Positions 47,800 through 57,037 of a stretch of 64,000 bases of DNA are shown here, piece by piece. The position numbers and the translations under genes are program-made. The stretch's first letter is position 1. Each line of letters begins with the position of its first letter. The stretch is from Arthrobacter sp. V1I9 (GTDB taxonomy: Bacteria > Actinomycetota > Actinomycetes > Actinomycetales > Micrococcaceae), in the NCBI RefSeq assembly GCF_030817075.1, contig NZ_JAUSYU010000001.1:1860001-1924000 (forward strand), read 5' to 3'. The notes below the pieces were generated by a model, which saw nothing but the letters and a program-made list of their open reading frames with translations, was not told the origin of the DNA and made no database searches.

Positions 47800-48532
47800 G
47801 GGAGCTCACCGGGACTCCCGCGGGTATTGCAGCGGACGGCGCCGCTGAGCGGGCCAGAACCAGGTCCTCGAGATCGGCCAGCGAGCGTTCCGCCAAGGAC
47901 TCCCACAACGTGTACCGGCGGTCCGCCGGCAGCGGGACGATGTGGGGAATGGCAACGGTGGCCACGCCGGACGCCACTGCCGCCGCCACGCCGGGTTCTG
48001 AATCTTCCAGCGCCACGCAGTGGTGGATGCCCAGGTCCGGGTCCTCCTGCTGGAGCAGTTCCACCGCTTTCAGGTACGCCTCGGGGTGCGGCTTTCCTTG
48101 CGTCACGGTGTCCCCGGTGACCACCACCTCGAAGTACGGCCGCGGCAGGCTGGCCACCACTTCCCGGGCGAGCGGCCCCTCGGACATGGTGACAAGGGCG
48201 CACCTGACACCGGCAAGGTGGAGGTTTTCCAGGAGTTCCCGGGCACCCGGGCGCCACGGCACGCTCTTCCTGACACTGGCCACTACTTCAGCGGTGAGGG
48301 TGTCGATGATTTGGCGGATCCCGAGATCGACGCCGGCCTGCTGGAGGAGGCCGGCGGAGAACGTCAGGGACTGTCCTACCAGCTGCATGGCCTGTTCATG
48401 GGACCACGTCCCGCCGTGAGCTTCCACCAGCGCATGTTCAGCCGCTATCCAGTAGGGCTCCGTATCCACGATGGTGCCGTCCATGTCCCAGAGGACGGCT
48501 TTGAGCGGGGAACTGGAGGCTGGCAATCGCAT
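47792..48532 (-). CDS. HAD-superfamily hydrolase (subfamily IA)
   Basis: 246-aa phosphatase/phosphoglucomutase-like protein. Motif I is VLWDMDGTIVDTEPYW (residues 14-29) with nucleophile Asp and acid/base Asp; motif II is LVTMSEGP (near 115), motif III Lys in VTQGKPHPEAYL (near 145-156) and motif IV ALEDSEPGV (near 177-185). The substrate is unknown. ATG with TAGACT 6 nt upstream and no ribosome binding site, so probably leaderless. Translationally coupled to the protease gene downstream. Confidence 0.89.
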   Translation of the reverse strand: MRLPASSSPLKAVLWDMDGTIVDTEPYWIAAEHALVEAHGGTWSHEQAMQLVGQSLTFSAGLLQQAGVDLGIRQIIDTLTAEVVASVRKSVPWRPGARELLENLHLAGVRCALVTMSEGPLAREVVASLPRPYFEVVVTGDTVTQGKPHPEAYLKAVELLQQEDPDLGIHHCVALEDSEPGVAAAVASGVATVAIPHIVPLPADRRYTLWESLAERSLADLEDLVLARSAAPSAAIPAGVPVSSHD

Positions 48533-48538
48533 GCCCCC

Positions 48539-48544
48539 AGTCTA
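48539..48544 (-). promoter_or_regulatory. Predicted -10 element of the HAD hydrolase gene
   Basis: TAGACT on the minus strand, 6 nt before the ATG at 48532. Confidence 0.48.
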
Positions 48545-48670
48545 CGGGGACAGTCTGGACGGGGGCTGTGGCTACGCCCTCGGCGAATACAGCCGGGTTT
48601 GCTGCCGTTTGGCCACAGTCAGGCGCACTTTTCGGCGCTTCATTCAATGCGAGACCCTGCTCCTTGGACG

Positions 48671-48676
48671 TAGGGT
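48671..48676 (+). promoter_or_regulatory. Predicted -10 element of the PAC2 gene
   Basis: TAGGGT ends 6 nt before the ATG at 48683. The intervening gaagaa is not a convincing ribosome binding site. Confidence 0.48.
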
Positions 48677-48682
48677 GAAGAA

Positions 48683-49588
48683 ATGAATAGCTTCGAGGGA
48701 GACACCACCGAACCGGGTGCCGTACCCGCCCGTGAGCGGTTCCTGCAGCCTGTGGCTGACGGGCAGCGCGTCACAGTGATGCTGGCCGCCTTTGAAGGCT
48801 GGAACGACGCCGGCGAGGCCGCAAGCGATTCACTGCGGTACCTGAACAAGCTGTGGGGCGGCAAGAAGGTGGCCTCCATAGACGCCGATGAGTACTACGA
48901 CTTTCAGTTCACCCGCCCGACTGTCCGCCGGAACGCCGCGGGCGAACGCAAGATCAAGTGGCCCTCCACGCGGATCTACAAGGCCAGCGCGCCTGGTTCG
49001 AACGTGGACGTCATTTTTGTCCAGGGTACCGAGCCGTCCTATAAATGGCGGGCCTACACCGCCGAACTCCTGGTGCACGCAGAAGCGCTGAACGTTGACT
49101 ACGTTGTCCTGGTGGGCGCCCTGCTGGCAGATGTACCGCACAGCCGGCCCATTCCGGTGAGCACCTCATCGGACGATGCACCACTGCGGGAACGCATGAA
49201 CCTGGAAGCATCCCAGTACGAAGGCCCGGTAGGAATTGTGGGAGTGCTTTCAGAAGTCGCGCTCCTGGCGGGCATCCCCACGGTCTCGCTGTGGGCGGCC
49301 GTCCCCCATTACGTGGCCCAGGCGCCGTCGCCGAAGGCGCAGCTGGCCCTCCTCCACCGGATAGAGGAGCTCCTGCAGGTTCCGCTGGACACCCATGAGC
49401 TGGCTGAGGAAGCCGACGCGTGGGAACGGGGCGTGGACGAATTGGCCACCGAGGACCCAGAGATCGCCGCCTACGTCCGCCAGCTTGAAGAGGCAAAGGA
49501 CACGGCAGACCTTCCGGAAGCGACCGGCGAGTCCATTGCCCGCGAGTTTGAGCGTTACCTCAAACGCCGCGGGCAGGACAGGCCGTAA
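48683..49588 (+). CDS. PAC2 family protein
   Basis: 301-aa protein of the PAC2 (proteasome assembly chaperone 2-like) family, common in actinobacteria and of unsettled role. The N-terminal MLAAFEGWNDAGEAASDSL (near 33-51) and the central VVLVGALLADVPHSRPI (near 139-155) are the conserved parts; the C-terminal third is acidic and helical. It lies about 3 kb from the proteasome genes and diverges from the HAD gene. Any link with proteasome assembly is inference from the family name only. Confidence 0.88.
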   Translation: MNSFEGDTTEPGAVPARERFLQPVADGQRVTVMLAAFEGWNDAGEAASDSLRYLNKLWGGKKVASIDADEYYDFQFTRPTVRRNAAGERKIKWPSTRIYKASAPGSNVDVIFVQGTEPSYKWRAYTAELLVHAEALNVDYVVLVGALLADVPHSRPIPVSTSSDDAPLRERMNLEASQYEGPVGIVGVLSEVALLAGIPTVSLWAAVPHYVAQAPSPKAQLALLHRIEELLQVPLDTHELAEEADAWERGVDELATEDPEIAAYVRQLEEAKDTADLPEATGESIAREFERYLKRRGQDRP

Positions 49589-49672
49589 GGCGCCCGCTCC
49601 CGCGCCCGCCCGCCGGAGGAGGCCCTTACGCAGAAGGCTCCCCTGCACCAGTCGCCTTGACCGGCGGCTTGG

Positions 49673-50950
49673 TCAGAGACGGATGCCGAGAAGGGCGTCG
49701 ACGGCGTCCCGCACCAATGCCTGATCCTCACCGCTCGCAGGGCCGGCGGCAGAGTTGGACTGGCGCGCCCAGCGGGAAACAGCCGCAAGCGCGGCGGGTG
49801 CGTCAAGGTCGGAAGCCAGGGCAACTCGCATCTCTGCAATGAGGGCTGGACCCGAGCCGGCGGGAGCGTGGCCGAGTGCCGTGCGCCATGCGGCAAGATC
49901 GGCTTTGGCGGCCTCGAATCCTTCGTCCGTCCAGGACCAGTCCGAACGGTAGTGGTGTGCGAGGATGGCGAGCCGGATGGCCGCCGGGTCCTCCCCCGCT
50001 GCGCGCAGTTTTGATACCAGCACCAGGTTGCCCTTGGACTTGCTCATCTTTTCGCCGTCCATGCCCACCATTCCGGCGTGGGCGTAGTGCTTGGCGAGCG
50101 GGACCCCGGCGAGTGAGTATGCGTGGCCGGCACCCATTTCGTGGTGCGGGAAGATCAGGTCCGAGCCGCCGCCCTGCACGGTGAAGGGTGAGGGCAGGTA
50201 TTTCTGCGCAATGACCGTACATTCGATATGCCAGCCGGGTCTGCCTGGTCCCAGGCTCCCGCCGGGCCAGCTCGGCTCGCCTTCCCGCTCCACCCGCCAC
50301 AACAGCGGGTCCAGGGCCTGGCGCTTCCCGGACCGGCCGGGGTCACCGCCTCGTTCGGCGAAGAGCTCCAGCATCTCGCTTTCCGAGAGGCCGGAGATCG
50401 ATCCCAGGGACCACGCGTCCGGTGACGCGGACTGCTTGCCCGCTGCTTCGACGTCGTAATAAACATCTCCGTCGGGCTCCCCGTTGGTGCCCTGCACCTT
50501 GTAGGCCAGCCCCAGGCTGACGAGCCGTTCCACCTCGGGCACGATCAGGGAGATGGATTCGACGGCGCCCACGTAGTGGTCGGGGGCGAGGACGTTAAGT
50601 GCCTGCATGTCTGTCTGGAACAGCTCGATCTGGCTTGCCGCCAGGTCGCGCCAGTCCACGCCCGTGGCCGTGGCGCGTTCCAGCAGCGGATCGTCGACGT
50701 CGGTCACGTTCTGGACATACGACACCTCATGGCCGGCGTCGCGCCACACCCGGTTGAGGAGGTCGAACGCCACATAGCTTGCAGCGTGGCCCATGTGCGT
50801 GGCGTCGTACGGCGTGATGCCGCAAACGTACATGGAGGGCCGGCCGTGCGTTTCCAGGGCCACCTCCCGGCCTACGGCGGTATCGAACAACCGGATGGCT
50901 GGCATGCTGCCGGGCACGTCGGGAACAGGGCGGGAGATCCAGGATTTCAC
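49673..50950 (-). CDS. mshC: Cysteine-mycothiol precursor ligase MshC
   Basis: Joins cysteine to glucosaminyl-inositol with ATP in mycothiol biosynthesis. The 425-aa enzyme resembles cysteinyl-tRNA synthetase: [20 protein letters not shown] (39-58) carries the zinc Cys and HIGH-like motif, and [10 protein letters not shown] (near 300) is the KMSKS loop. It ends before an anticodon-binding domain, which separates MshC from CysS. The GTG start has TAGGCT 6 nt upstream. It follows uppP by 15 bp on the same strand. Confidence 0.94.
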   Translation of the reverse strand: MKSWISRPVPDVPGSMPAIRLFDTAVGREVALETHGRPSMYVCGITPYDATHMGHAASYVAFDLLNRVWRDAGHEVSYVQNVTDVDDPLLERATATGVDWRDLAASQIELFQTDMQALNVLAPDHYVGAVESISLIVPEVERLVSLGLAYKVQGTNGEPDGDVYYDVEAAGKQSASPDAWSLGSISGLSESEMLELFAERGGDPGRSGKRQALDPLLWRVEREGEPSWPGGSLGPGRPGWHIECTVIAQKYLPSPFTVQGGGSDLIFPHHEMGAGHAYSLAGVPLAKHYAHAGMVGMDGEKMSKSKGNLVLVSKLRAAGEDPAAIRLAILAHHYRSDWSWTDEGFEAAKADLAAWRTALGHAPAGSGPALIAEMRVALASDLDAPAALAAVSRWARQSNSAAGPASGEDQALVRDAVDALLGIRL

Positions 50951-50956
50951 ACGCCA

Positions 50957-50971
50957 AGCCTAGTGCTAGGC
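50957..50971 (-). promoter_or_regulatory. mshC -10 element within a GCCTAG-TG-CTAGGC palindrome
   Basis: TAGGCT (50957-50962 on the minus strand) lies 6 nt before the mshC GTG. It is part of a perfect 6-bp inverted repeat, 50958-50971, that also covers the uppP stop codon. This could be a regulator site or coincidence. Confidence 0.45.
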
Positions 50972-51799
50972 ACTGATGACATTGAAACCGAGGAGGAGGT
51001 ACAGGGCGAGGCCCAGGAAGATCCGGTACCAGACGAACAGGCGGTAGCTGCGGGTGGAGACGAATTTCAGGAACCAGCCGATGATGATGTACCCCACCAC
51101 AAGCGCGATTACTGTGGCCAGGGCTGTTTCCGGCAGTCCGTAGGGGCCGGTGATGCCCTCCTTGGTGACGGTTTTGTAGAGCTGGAAGAGCCCGCTGCCG
51201 AACACCGCGGGAATAGCCAGCAGGAACGAGTACCGTGCGGCCGCTTCGCGGGTGTAGCCCATCAGGAGGCCTGCGGTGATGGTGCCGCCGGACCTGGACA
51301 CGCCGGGAATGAGCGCCATGGCCTGGGCGAAGCCGTAAAGGATGCCGTGCTTGTACGTCAGTTGGCTGAGGTCCCGGTCCTGTTTGCCCACTGCGTCCGC
51401 GACGGCAAGGAACAGGCCGAACACAATCAGCATGGTGGCGACGATCCACATGCTCCGGAGCACTGACTCGATCTGGTCCTGGAACAGCAGGCCCAGGACA
51501 ACAATGGGCAGGCTTCCCAGGATCACAAGCCAACCCATCCTGGCGTCAGGGTCCTGCCTGGAGACTTTTCCGGCGAGGGAACCGGACCATGCCTTCACAA
51601 TCCGGACGATGTCCCGCCAGAAATAGATCACTACCGCTGTTTCGGTGCCCAGTTGGGTAATGGCGGTGAAAGCTGCACCGGGGTCGGCGGCATTGGGCAG
51701 AAACTGCCCCACGATCCGCAGATGGGCGCTTGATGAGATCGGTAGAAATTCGGTCAGTCCCTGCACAAGGCCCAGCAGGGCCGCCTCAAACCAGTTCAC
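50966..51799 (-). CDS. uppP: Undecaprenyl-diphosphatase (BacA type)
   Basis: Recycles the cell-wall lipid carrier by removing one phosphate from undecaprenyl diphosphate; confers bacitracin tolerance. The 277-aa protein has seven or eight membrane helices and both signatures: [14 protein letters not shown] (near 14-27) and [10 protein letters not shown] (near 164-173). GTG start with TAGGGT 6 nt upstream and no ribosome binding site. It diverges from an aldo/keto reductase. Confidence 0.95.
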   Translation of the reverse strand: MNWFEAALLGLVQGLTEFLPISSSAHLRIVGQFLPNAADPGAAFTAITQLGTETAVVIYFWRDIVRIVKAWSGSLAGKVSRQDPDARMGWLVILGSLPIVVLGLLFQDQIESVLRSMWIVATMLIVFGLFLAVADAVGKQDRDLSQLTYKHGILYGFAQAMALIPGVSRSGGTITAGLLMGYTREAAARYSFLLAIPAVFGSGLFQLYKTVTKEGITGPYGLPETALATVIALVVGYIIIGWFLKFVSTRSYRLFVWYRIFLGLALYLLLGFNVISA

Positions 51800-51805
51800 G
51801 CTAAG

Positions 51806-51844
51806 ACCCTACGGCATGGGCAGTGCTGGTTCTGCCCGTAAGCT
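51806..51844. promoter_or_regulatory. Overlapping divergent leaderless promoters of uppP and the aldo/keto reductase
   Basis: Minus-strand TAGGGT (51806-51811) lies 6 nt before the uppP GTG; plus-strand TAAGCT (51839-51844) lies 7 nt before the reductase ATG. The two start codons are only 52 bp apart, so each promoter's -35 region overlaps the other's spacer and polymerase binding should be mutually exclusive. Confidence 0.5.
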
Positions 51845-51851
51845 TGCTGCT

Positions 51852-52787
51852 ATGCAGCAGCGTTACGTCGGCAACAGTGGATTGCGAGTTTCCGCCCTAT
51901 CCCTTGGCACCATGTCTTGGGCCGGCGAGACCGACGAACAGGACGCCTCGGAACTCCTGCGCACCTTCCTGAACGCAGGCGGCCGGCATGTGGACACGGC
52001 TGCCTCCTATGCCGACGGACGGTCGGAGGCAATGGTGGGGTCGATGCTGGGCGACGTGGTGGCCCGCACGGAGATCTCCATCTCCACCAAAGCGGGACTG
52101 ACGACGCCGGATGGGCGCCGCGGCGTGGACACGTCACGGAACGCAATGCTCACCGGCCTGGAGGCCAGCCTGGCCAGGCTGGGCACGGACTACGTGGACA
52201 TCTGGTTCGCTGAGGCCTGGGACGGCAACGTGCCCCTGGAGGAAACTCTGTCTGCGTTGGAGTATGCCGTCCGTACCGGCAGGGCCAGGTACGCCGGAGT
52301 GTCAAATTTCAACGGCTGGCAGACGGCCAAGGCCGCGGCCATTGCAGGCTTTCCCCTCGTCGCCGCCCAGGCCGAATACTCGTTCCTGCAGCGGCGGCCG
52401 GAAGCTGAGCTGATTCCGGCAGTTGAGGATGCAGGCCTGGGCCTGATGGCATGGGCGCCACTGGGGCGTGGGGTGTTAACCGGGAAGTACCGCGGCAGCA
52501 TCCCCACCGGTTCCCGGGGAGCATCTGCAACGGAAGCCGGCTACGTGGAGCCTTACCTTGACGGGAAGGCGTCCAGGACCGTCGAGGCGGTGTGCATGGC
52601 GGCCAAGGGACTGGGCCGGAGCCCCCAGGACGTGTCTCTGAGCTGGCTGCTGTCCCAGCACGGGGTTGCGACGGCGATCGTTGGCCCGCGTACGCCTGCT
52701 CAGCTCAAGGAGATCCTGGATGCGCAGCTGTCGCCGCTGCCGCCTGAGATTGCCTGCGCCCTGGAGGACGCTTCAGCCCTGGCCTAG
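51852..52787 (+). CDS. Aldo/keto reductase with Glu at the catalytic His position
   Basis: 311-aa (beta/alpha)8 NADPH-dependent reductase. Three residues of the catalytic tetrad are seen: D48 and Y53 in VDTAASYADG and K80 in ISTKAG. The fourth, normally His, is E121 in DYVDIWFAEAWD. A His-to-Glu change at this place is known in AKR1D steroid 5-beta-reductases. Later NADPH-binding SWLLSQHGVATAIVGPRTPA is typical. The substrate is unknown. ATG at 51852 is chosen over 51645, which lies within uppP. Confidence 0.89.
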   Translation: MQQRYVGNSGLRVSALSLGTMSWAGETDEQDASELLRTFLNAGGRHVDTAASYADGRSEAMVGSMLGDVVARTEISISTKAGLTTPDGRRGVDTSRNAMLTGLEASLARLGTDYVDIWFAEAWDGNVPLEETLSALEYAVRTGRARYAGVSNFNGWQTAKAAAIAGFPLVAAQAEYSFLQRRPEAELIPAVEDAGLGLMAWAPLGRGVLTGKYRGSIPTGSRGASATEAGYVEPYLDGKASRTVEAVCMAAKGLGRSPQDVSLSWLLSQHGVATAIVGPRTPAQLKEILDAQLSPLPPEIACALEDASALA

Positions 52788-52820
52788 GGCTGGTCACAAC
52801 GTCCGCGGTGCCGCTGCCTG

Positions 52821-53093
52821 TCAGACGTTCCGGTCCTCGACGATTTCAAGGTCCTCGTCGTCCACGTCGCTTTCCTCTTCCTCGTCGTCCTCGTCATCAA
52901 AGACCTGAAGCGGCGTGACCTCGTTGTAGGCCTCGTAGAGTGCGTCCTCATAGACTTCAAAAGCATCGGCGACTGCGAAAAATGCCGCCTCCACGGAGGG
53001 GTCCCCATCTCCGCGGCGGTTCGATGCTGCTATAAGGTGTTCTTCCAAAGCGGTGGTCAAGGACTGAAGCGCGACACGCGGATCGATGCTCAT
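52821..53093 (-). CDS. Small acidic conserved protein
   Basis: 90-aa protein: a helical N-terminal part (residues 1-60, ALQSLTTALEEHLIAASNRR) and a strongly acidic tail of Asp/Glu (65-88). Similar actinobacterial proteins are labelled primosomal protein in some genomes without evidence I can see here. ATG with TAACGT 6 nt upstream and no ribosome binding site, so probably leaderless. It diverges from the DUF5703 gene. Confidence 0.72.
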   Translation of the reverse strand: MSIDPRVALQSLTTALEEHLIAASNRRGDGDPSVEAAFFAVADAFEVYEDALYEAYNEVTPLQVFDDEDDEEEESDVDDEDLEIVEDRNV

Positions 53094-53099
53094 GCCTTC

Positions 53100-53105
53100 A
53101 CGTTA
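53100..53105 (-). promoter_or_regulatory. Predicted -10 element of the small acidic protein gene
   Basis: TAACGT on the minus strand, exactly 6 nt before the ATG at 53093. Confidence 0.47.
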
Positions 53106-53133
53106 GCCGGAAAAGGACGAAAATGGAGAGCAA

Positions 53134-53367
53134 ATGAAGGAACAATTTCTCACCAGCTCGGTCCAGCGGGAACGGGATTATGCGAAGCAGTACGAGTACC
53201 TTGTACTGACGGTCAGCCCTGTCGATTCACTGCACGAGGCCAGACGCCGCCTGGTGGAACACTCCGAGTACGGCAAGTGGGAGCTGCAGCGCAGCAAGCT
53301 GTATGTCGGTGGCGGCAGGCGGTTCTGGCTCCGCCGCCGGGTGATGCAGGTCCAGCGGACCGTCTAG
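53134..53367 (+). CDS. DUF5703 family protein
   Basis: 77-aa basic protein of unknown function with the features of DUF5703: a central YEYLVLTVSPVDSLHEARRR (about 21-40), YGKWELQRSKLYVGGGRRFW and a terminal VMQVQRT. ATG behind a ggagag ribosome binding site, so translated in the normal way. Confidence 0.8.
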   Translation: MKEQFLTSSVQRERDYAKQYEYLVLTVSPVDSLHEARRRLVEHSEYGKWELQRSKLYVGGGRRFWLRRRVMQVQRTV

Positions 53368-53395
53368 AGCGAAGGGTCCAGCGGGCCGTCCAGTC

Positions 53396-54554
53396 CTAGT
53401 CCTCAAGCGGCCCCAGCCAGGCGGTGGCCACGGTGTTGTGGGCGGATTCGTCGTCGGACGGATGGAACATGCCGGCCAGAACGTCCCGGTAGAGCCGTTC
53501 CAGTTCGGAACCACGGAAATAACTTGATCCGCCGCTCACCCGGATGGCCAGGTCAACAACGCGGCGCGCGGTCTCAGTGGCGTTGACCTTCAGGCCTACG
53601 AGTTTGGGGAACCACTGCGGACCGTGATCTGCGAGGGCGTCGACGTCGGCAGTTACGGAGGCCAGCTGCGGGTACAGGTTGTCCATGGCCATCGCGGCTT
53701 CCGCGACCTTCCAGCGGATGTCCGGGTCCTGTGCGTAGCTCCGTCCTCCGTTCTTGAAGGACGTCCGGCGCTTCACGGTTTCCACCCCGACTGCCAGCGC
53801 CCGCTCCCCCACGCCGGTGTAGACGGCGGCCAGCAGCGTCTCGAAGCACGCGAAAATGGCGAAAATCAAAGGATCGCGGTTGGGCCCTACGGGGAGCTTG
53901 CGGAAGATCCGGTTTTCGGGGACGTAAACGCCCTCCAAAACGGTGGTGTTGGACTGGCTGGCACGCATGCCCAGGGTGTCCCAGTCGTCGAGGACTCGGT
54001 TAGCCGGGTGTCTCCCGTGTGATGAAGCCGTGGACGAGTTCGCCTTCACCGTCCTTGGCCGACGAATCCTTGCCGAAGATCCCCAGCCGGGTCCACGCCG
54101 GCGACAGGCTGGTGAAAATCTTCGTGCCCGTGAAGGTGTAGCCGCCGGGCTGTGGCTCTGCCACGGTGCGGGAGTCGAAGAGGACCGCATCGTTTCCTGC
54201 CTCGGAGTTGCCGAAAGCGAAGATTTCGCCCTGGGCGGCTTCCTTCAGGACAAAGTCCAGGGAATCGTCCCCTCTTGCCTGAAGGACCTGCGCGACGCCG
54301 GTCCACACCAGGTGCATGTTGACCGCCAGAGCGGTGGCGGGGGCAGCTGCTGCCAGCCTCCGCTGGCACTGCGCCGCCCCTTCGAGCCCAAGTCCCTTCC
54401 CGCCGTCGGCCGCGGGGACAAAAAGCTTCAGGTACCCCGCCTCGGTGAGTTCCTGCAGGTCCTCGCAGAAAAACGCGTTGTCCCTGTCGTATCCGGCCGC
54501 CCGGCTGCGGATCCGCTCCAGGAGTGCGTCCGGCAGCACTTCTTCCGGCGTCAT
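53396..54554 (-). pseudogene. Acyl-CoA dehydrogenase family protein, frameshifted
   Basis: The N-terminal 184 aa (54000-54554) end in a premature TAA right after GFITRETPG; the remaining 201 aa continue in another frame from RVLDDWDTLGMRASQS. Removing one base from the TAA (plus strand 54000-54002) gives ETPG-x-RVLDDWDTLG, the expected family sequence, and a full 385-aa flavoprotein dehydrogenase with N-terminal helical, beta and C-terminal helical domains. Either a sequencing error or a recent mutation. It follows the M20 peptidase gene by 10 bp and is probably co-transcribed. Confidence 0.85.
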
Positions 54555-54564
54555 GGCCGCCCGC

Positions 54565-55869
54565 TCAGTAGTTGGTGAGCAGGGTGTTGAGCACCTTGGC
54601 GCCGAACTTGAGGGAATCGGCCGGGACGCGCTCGTCCACCCCGTGGAACATGCCGGTGAAGTCCAGCTCGTCCGGCAGCATCAGCGGGGCAAATCCGTAA
54701 CCGGTGATGCCCAGCCTGCTGAGCGACTTGTTGTCCGTGCCGCCGGAGAGCGTGTAAGGCAGCACCTTGGCGCCGGGGTCCTCGGAGTGCAGGGCGTCGA
54801 TCATGGAATCCACCAGGTTGCCGGCAAAGGGAACCTCAAGGGACACGTCGTTGTGCACATAGCTGACGTCCACCCCGGTTCCGGCCAGCTCCTTGACGAT
54901 TTCCAGGACGTGCTCCTCCTGCCCGGGCAACGTGCGGCAGTCGATGAGCGCCTCTGCTGATTCGGGGATGACGTTGTGCTTGTAGCCACCCTTAACGAGC
55001 GTGGGGTTGGTGGTGTTCTGCAGGGTTGCGCCGACGAACCGGGCCACCGTGCCCAGCTGCTTCAGCAGGAGATCGGGATAGTCGGCGTCGAACTCCACGC
55101 CGGTAAGTTCCGTCACTCCGTCCAGGAACTGCCTGGTGGTGGGCGTCAGTTCGATGGGCCACTTGTATTCACCGATACGGGTCACGGCCGCCGCGAGGCG
55201 GGTCACTGCGTTGTCGGTGTTGATTTGTGAGCCGTGGCCGGCCCTGCCGTGGGCTACGAGGCGGAGCCAGGAGATGCCCTTCTCGGCGGTCTGCAGTAGA
55301 TAGGTGCGCTGCCCGCCGATGGTCGCCGAGAACCCGCCCACTTCGGAGATGGCTTCGGTGGCGCCCTCAAAGAGCTCCGGGCGCTTGTCCACGGCGTAGC
55401 GGGCACCGTACGCCCCGCCGGCCTCTTCGTCCGCAAAGAAGGCGAAAATGATGTCCCGCTTGGGCTTTTTACCCGTGCGGGCAAAGCTTCGCAGGACGGC
55501 GAGGATCATGGCGTCCATGTCTTTCATGTCGACGGCGCCGCGGCCCCAGATAAGCCCGTCCTTCAGTTCGGCTCCGAACGGGTCCACGGACCACTGGTCC
55601 TTGAGGGCGGGAACCACGTCGAGGTGGCCGTGCACCACCAGGGCGCTGGCGGAAGGATCCTCGCCGGCCATCCGGGTAACTACGTTCGCCCGCCCCGGTG
55701 CTGACTCGAAAATTTCGGCCTCCATGCCAACTTCCTCGATGAGCCCTGCAGCGTATTCAGCCGCGGCCCGCTCCCCCGGCCCGGACCCGTCACCGAAATT
55801 CGAGGTATCGATCCGAATGAGTTCCTGGCAGATACGGACAACTTCATCCTCGGGCAGGACATCAGGCAT
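54565..55869 (-). CDS. M20/M25/M40 family metallopeptidase
   Basis: 434-aa zinc peptidase or deacylase. Metal-binding motifs: VVHGHLDVVPA (near 78-88), WGRGAVDMKDM with the bridging Asp (near 109-119) and catalytic Glu pair in FADEEAGG (near 149-156); a dimerisation lid domain sits in the middle. Closest in style to ArgE/DapE-like and carboxypeptidase S-like proteins; substrate unknown. ATG with gagg upstream. Second M20 gene of the window, unlike the dipeptidase at 4708 in detail. Confidence 0.9.
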   Translation of the reverse strand: MPDVLPEDEVVRICQELIRIDTSNFGDGSGPGERAAAEYAAGLIEEVGMEAEIFESAPGRANVVTRMAGEDPSASALVVHGHLDVVPALKDQWSVDPFGAELKDGLIWGRGAVDMKDMDAMILAVLRSFARTGKKPKRDIIFAFFADEEAGGAYGARYAVDKRPELFEGATEAISEVGGFSATIGGQRTYLLQTAEKGISWLRLVAHGRAGHGSQINTDNAVTRLAAAVTRIGEYKWPIELTPTTRQFLDGVTELTGVEFDADYPDLLLKQLGTVARFVGATLQNTTNPTLVKGGYKHNVIPESAEALIDCRTLPGQEEHVLEIVKELAGTGVDVSYVHNDVSLEVPFAGNLVDSMIDALHSEDPGAKVLPYTLSGGTDNKSLSRLGITGYGFAPLMLPDELDFTGMFHGVDERVPADSLKFGAKVLNTLLTNY

Positions 55870-56036
55870 GGAGGGCTCCTCATTGGGAATGACTGCTTGC
55901 AGGGCTTAATTGCTGCCCTCAGCCTACCTACTTGGCCCGATTCGATGTTTCGGGAAAGTTCGTGTTAGAGTTTTTCTCGCTGCTTCGGAGAAACGCGAAA
56001 CGCTGAAAGGCGGAAACGGTCTCCGAAATACCACCT

Positions 56037-56119
56037 GCGCGGGTGGCGGAATGGCAGACGCGCTAGCTTGAGGTGCTAGTCCTCGAAAGGGGGTGGGGGT
56101 TCAAGTCCCCCTCCGCGCA
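56037..56119 (+). tRNA. tRNA-Leu (anticodon GAG)
   Basis: 83-nt type II tRNA. The acceptor stem GCGCGGG pairs with TCCGCGC before discriminator A; the anticodon arm is CTAGC-TTGAGGT-GCTAG with anticodon GAG, reading CUC and CUU. A long variable arm and the T-arm with GTTCAAGTC follow. CCA is not encoded. A strong terminator begins 9 nt later. Confidence 0.95.
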
Positions 56120-56127
56120 CAAACGGA

Positions 56128-56165
56128 AAGCCCCGGAAAATCCATGATTTTCCGGGGCTTTTTTG
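56128..56165 (+). terminator. Terminator of tRNA-Leu
   Basis: Stem aagccccggaaaatc pairing with gattttccggggctt, a 3-nt loop and a T6 run. A similar hairpin occurs at 57038-57070. Confidence 0.93.
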
Positions 56166-56261
56166 TGTTGGTGATCCCCCGGCGACGGACGGCTGGACCA
56201 GCACCGGCCACCTGCTGCTTGCTCTTGCTTATCGGACCTTGACCCCCAGTGGGCCGCATTC

Positions 56262-56843
56262 CTATGTTCCGGCGTTGATGAAGCCGACGATGATCGCGGT
56301 CCACCATGCGGCTTGCGAAATAGCTGCACCAAGCATCAGATGTATGCGTTGGCCCACGGGCAGCCCGCTGAACGGCGTGATGGGTGACAGCCTGACCAAC
56401 CGGCGCATGAGCGGTATCAGCATCAGGCCATTCAGCGTCAACACCAGCACGGCAAAGAGCTTGGCCATCGTGAGGGGCGAGGCGAGGTTGGGCTCCAGGA
56501 AGATGCCTGTGATCATCATTCCGGCCAATCCGCCCCAGATCAGCGGGGTCGCTGCGCCGTCGAGTCGAACGGTTTCGCTCAGCGCCCGGCGTCCCAAAAG
56601 CCACAGAAACCCATGCCAATCCACCAGCAGCACCGCCCCGAAAGCTGCCACCATGGACAGGATATGCGCCGCCAGAGCAACAAAACGTACCGGGCTGGCG
56701 ACGTCCATAAGGGTGGAAAGGTAGACGGTGAGGCCCCAAACAACGACGGCCACGGCAACGAGTGCCGTGACCTGTTTGCGGCTGGACTTTTCGGAAATGG
56801 GCCGTTCCAGGTAGTTCGGCGGCACCGTGATAGTCGAGCGCAT
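56262..56843 (-). CDS. Multi-pass membrane protein of unknown function
   Basis: 193-aa protein with about five membrane helices (about 25-47, 53-75, 95-115, 122-145 and 168-188) and a short charged N-terminus. His and Trp occur in and near the helices (LVDWHGFLWLLG near 76-87). I do not recognise the family. It is flanked by two similar hairpins (56128 and 57038). The start is the first in-frame ATG; no clear ribosome binding site is seen. Confidence 0.7.
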   Translation of the reverse strand: MRSTITVPPNYLERPISEKSSRKQVTALVAVAVVVWGLTVYLSTLMDVASPVRFVALAAHILSMVAAFGAVLLVDWHGFLWLLGRRALSETVRLDGAATPLIWGGLAGMMITGIFLEPNLASPLTMAKLFAVLVLTLNGLMLIPLMRRLVRLSPITPFSGLPVGQRIHLMLGAAISQAAWWTAIIVGFINAGT

Positions 56844-57037
56844 TATTGACCCCGGTCTTCCTCTTCGTGCACTCCCCGCCTGCGCAGTTTTCTCCTGTCA
56901 TCTCTACGACGCGCGGTGGGGCGTTTCGGTTCACCAGATTGTTATGCGGTATTTCTCAGCCAGCGGAGCGTCCAGGAGCACTTCCGCTATTCGAAGACAG
57001 CCTCCTGCCGTGCAGTCTCCGTCCTCGGCGCATAAGG

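Noticed and set aside
47047..48120. 357-aa plus-strand ORF across the site-2 protease and HAD genes
   Set aside because: Antisense to genes with HELAH and DxD motifs; low-complexity product.
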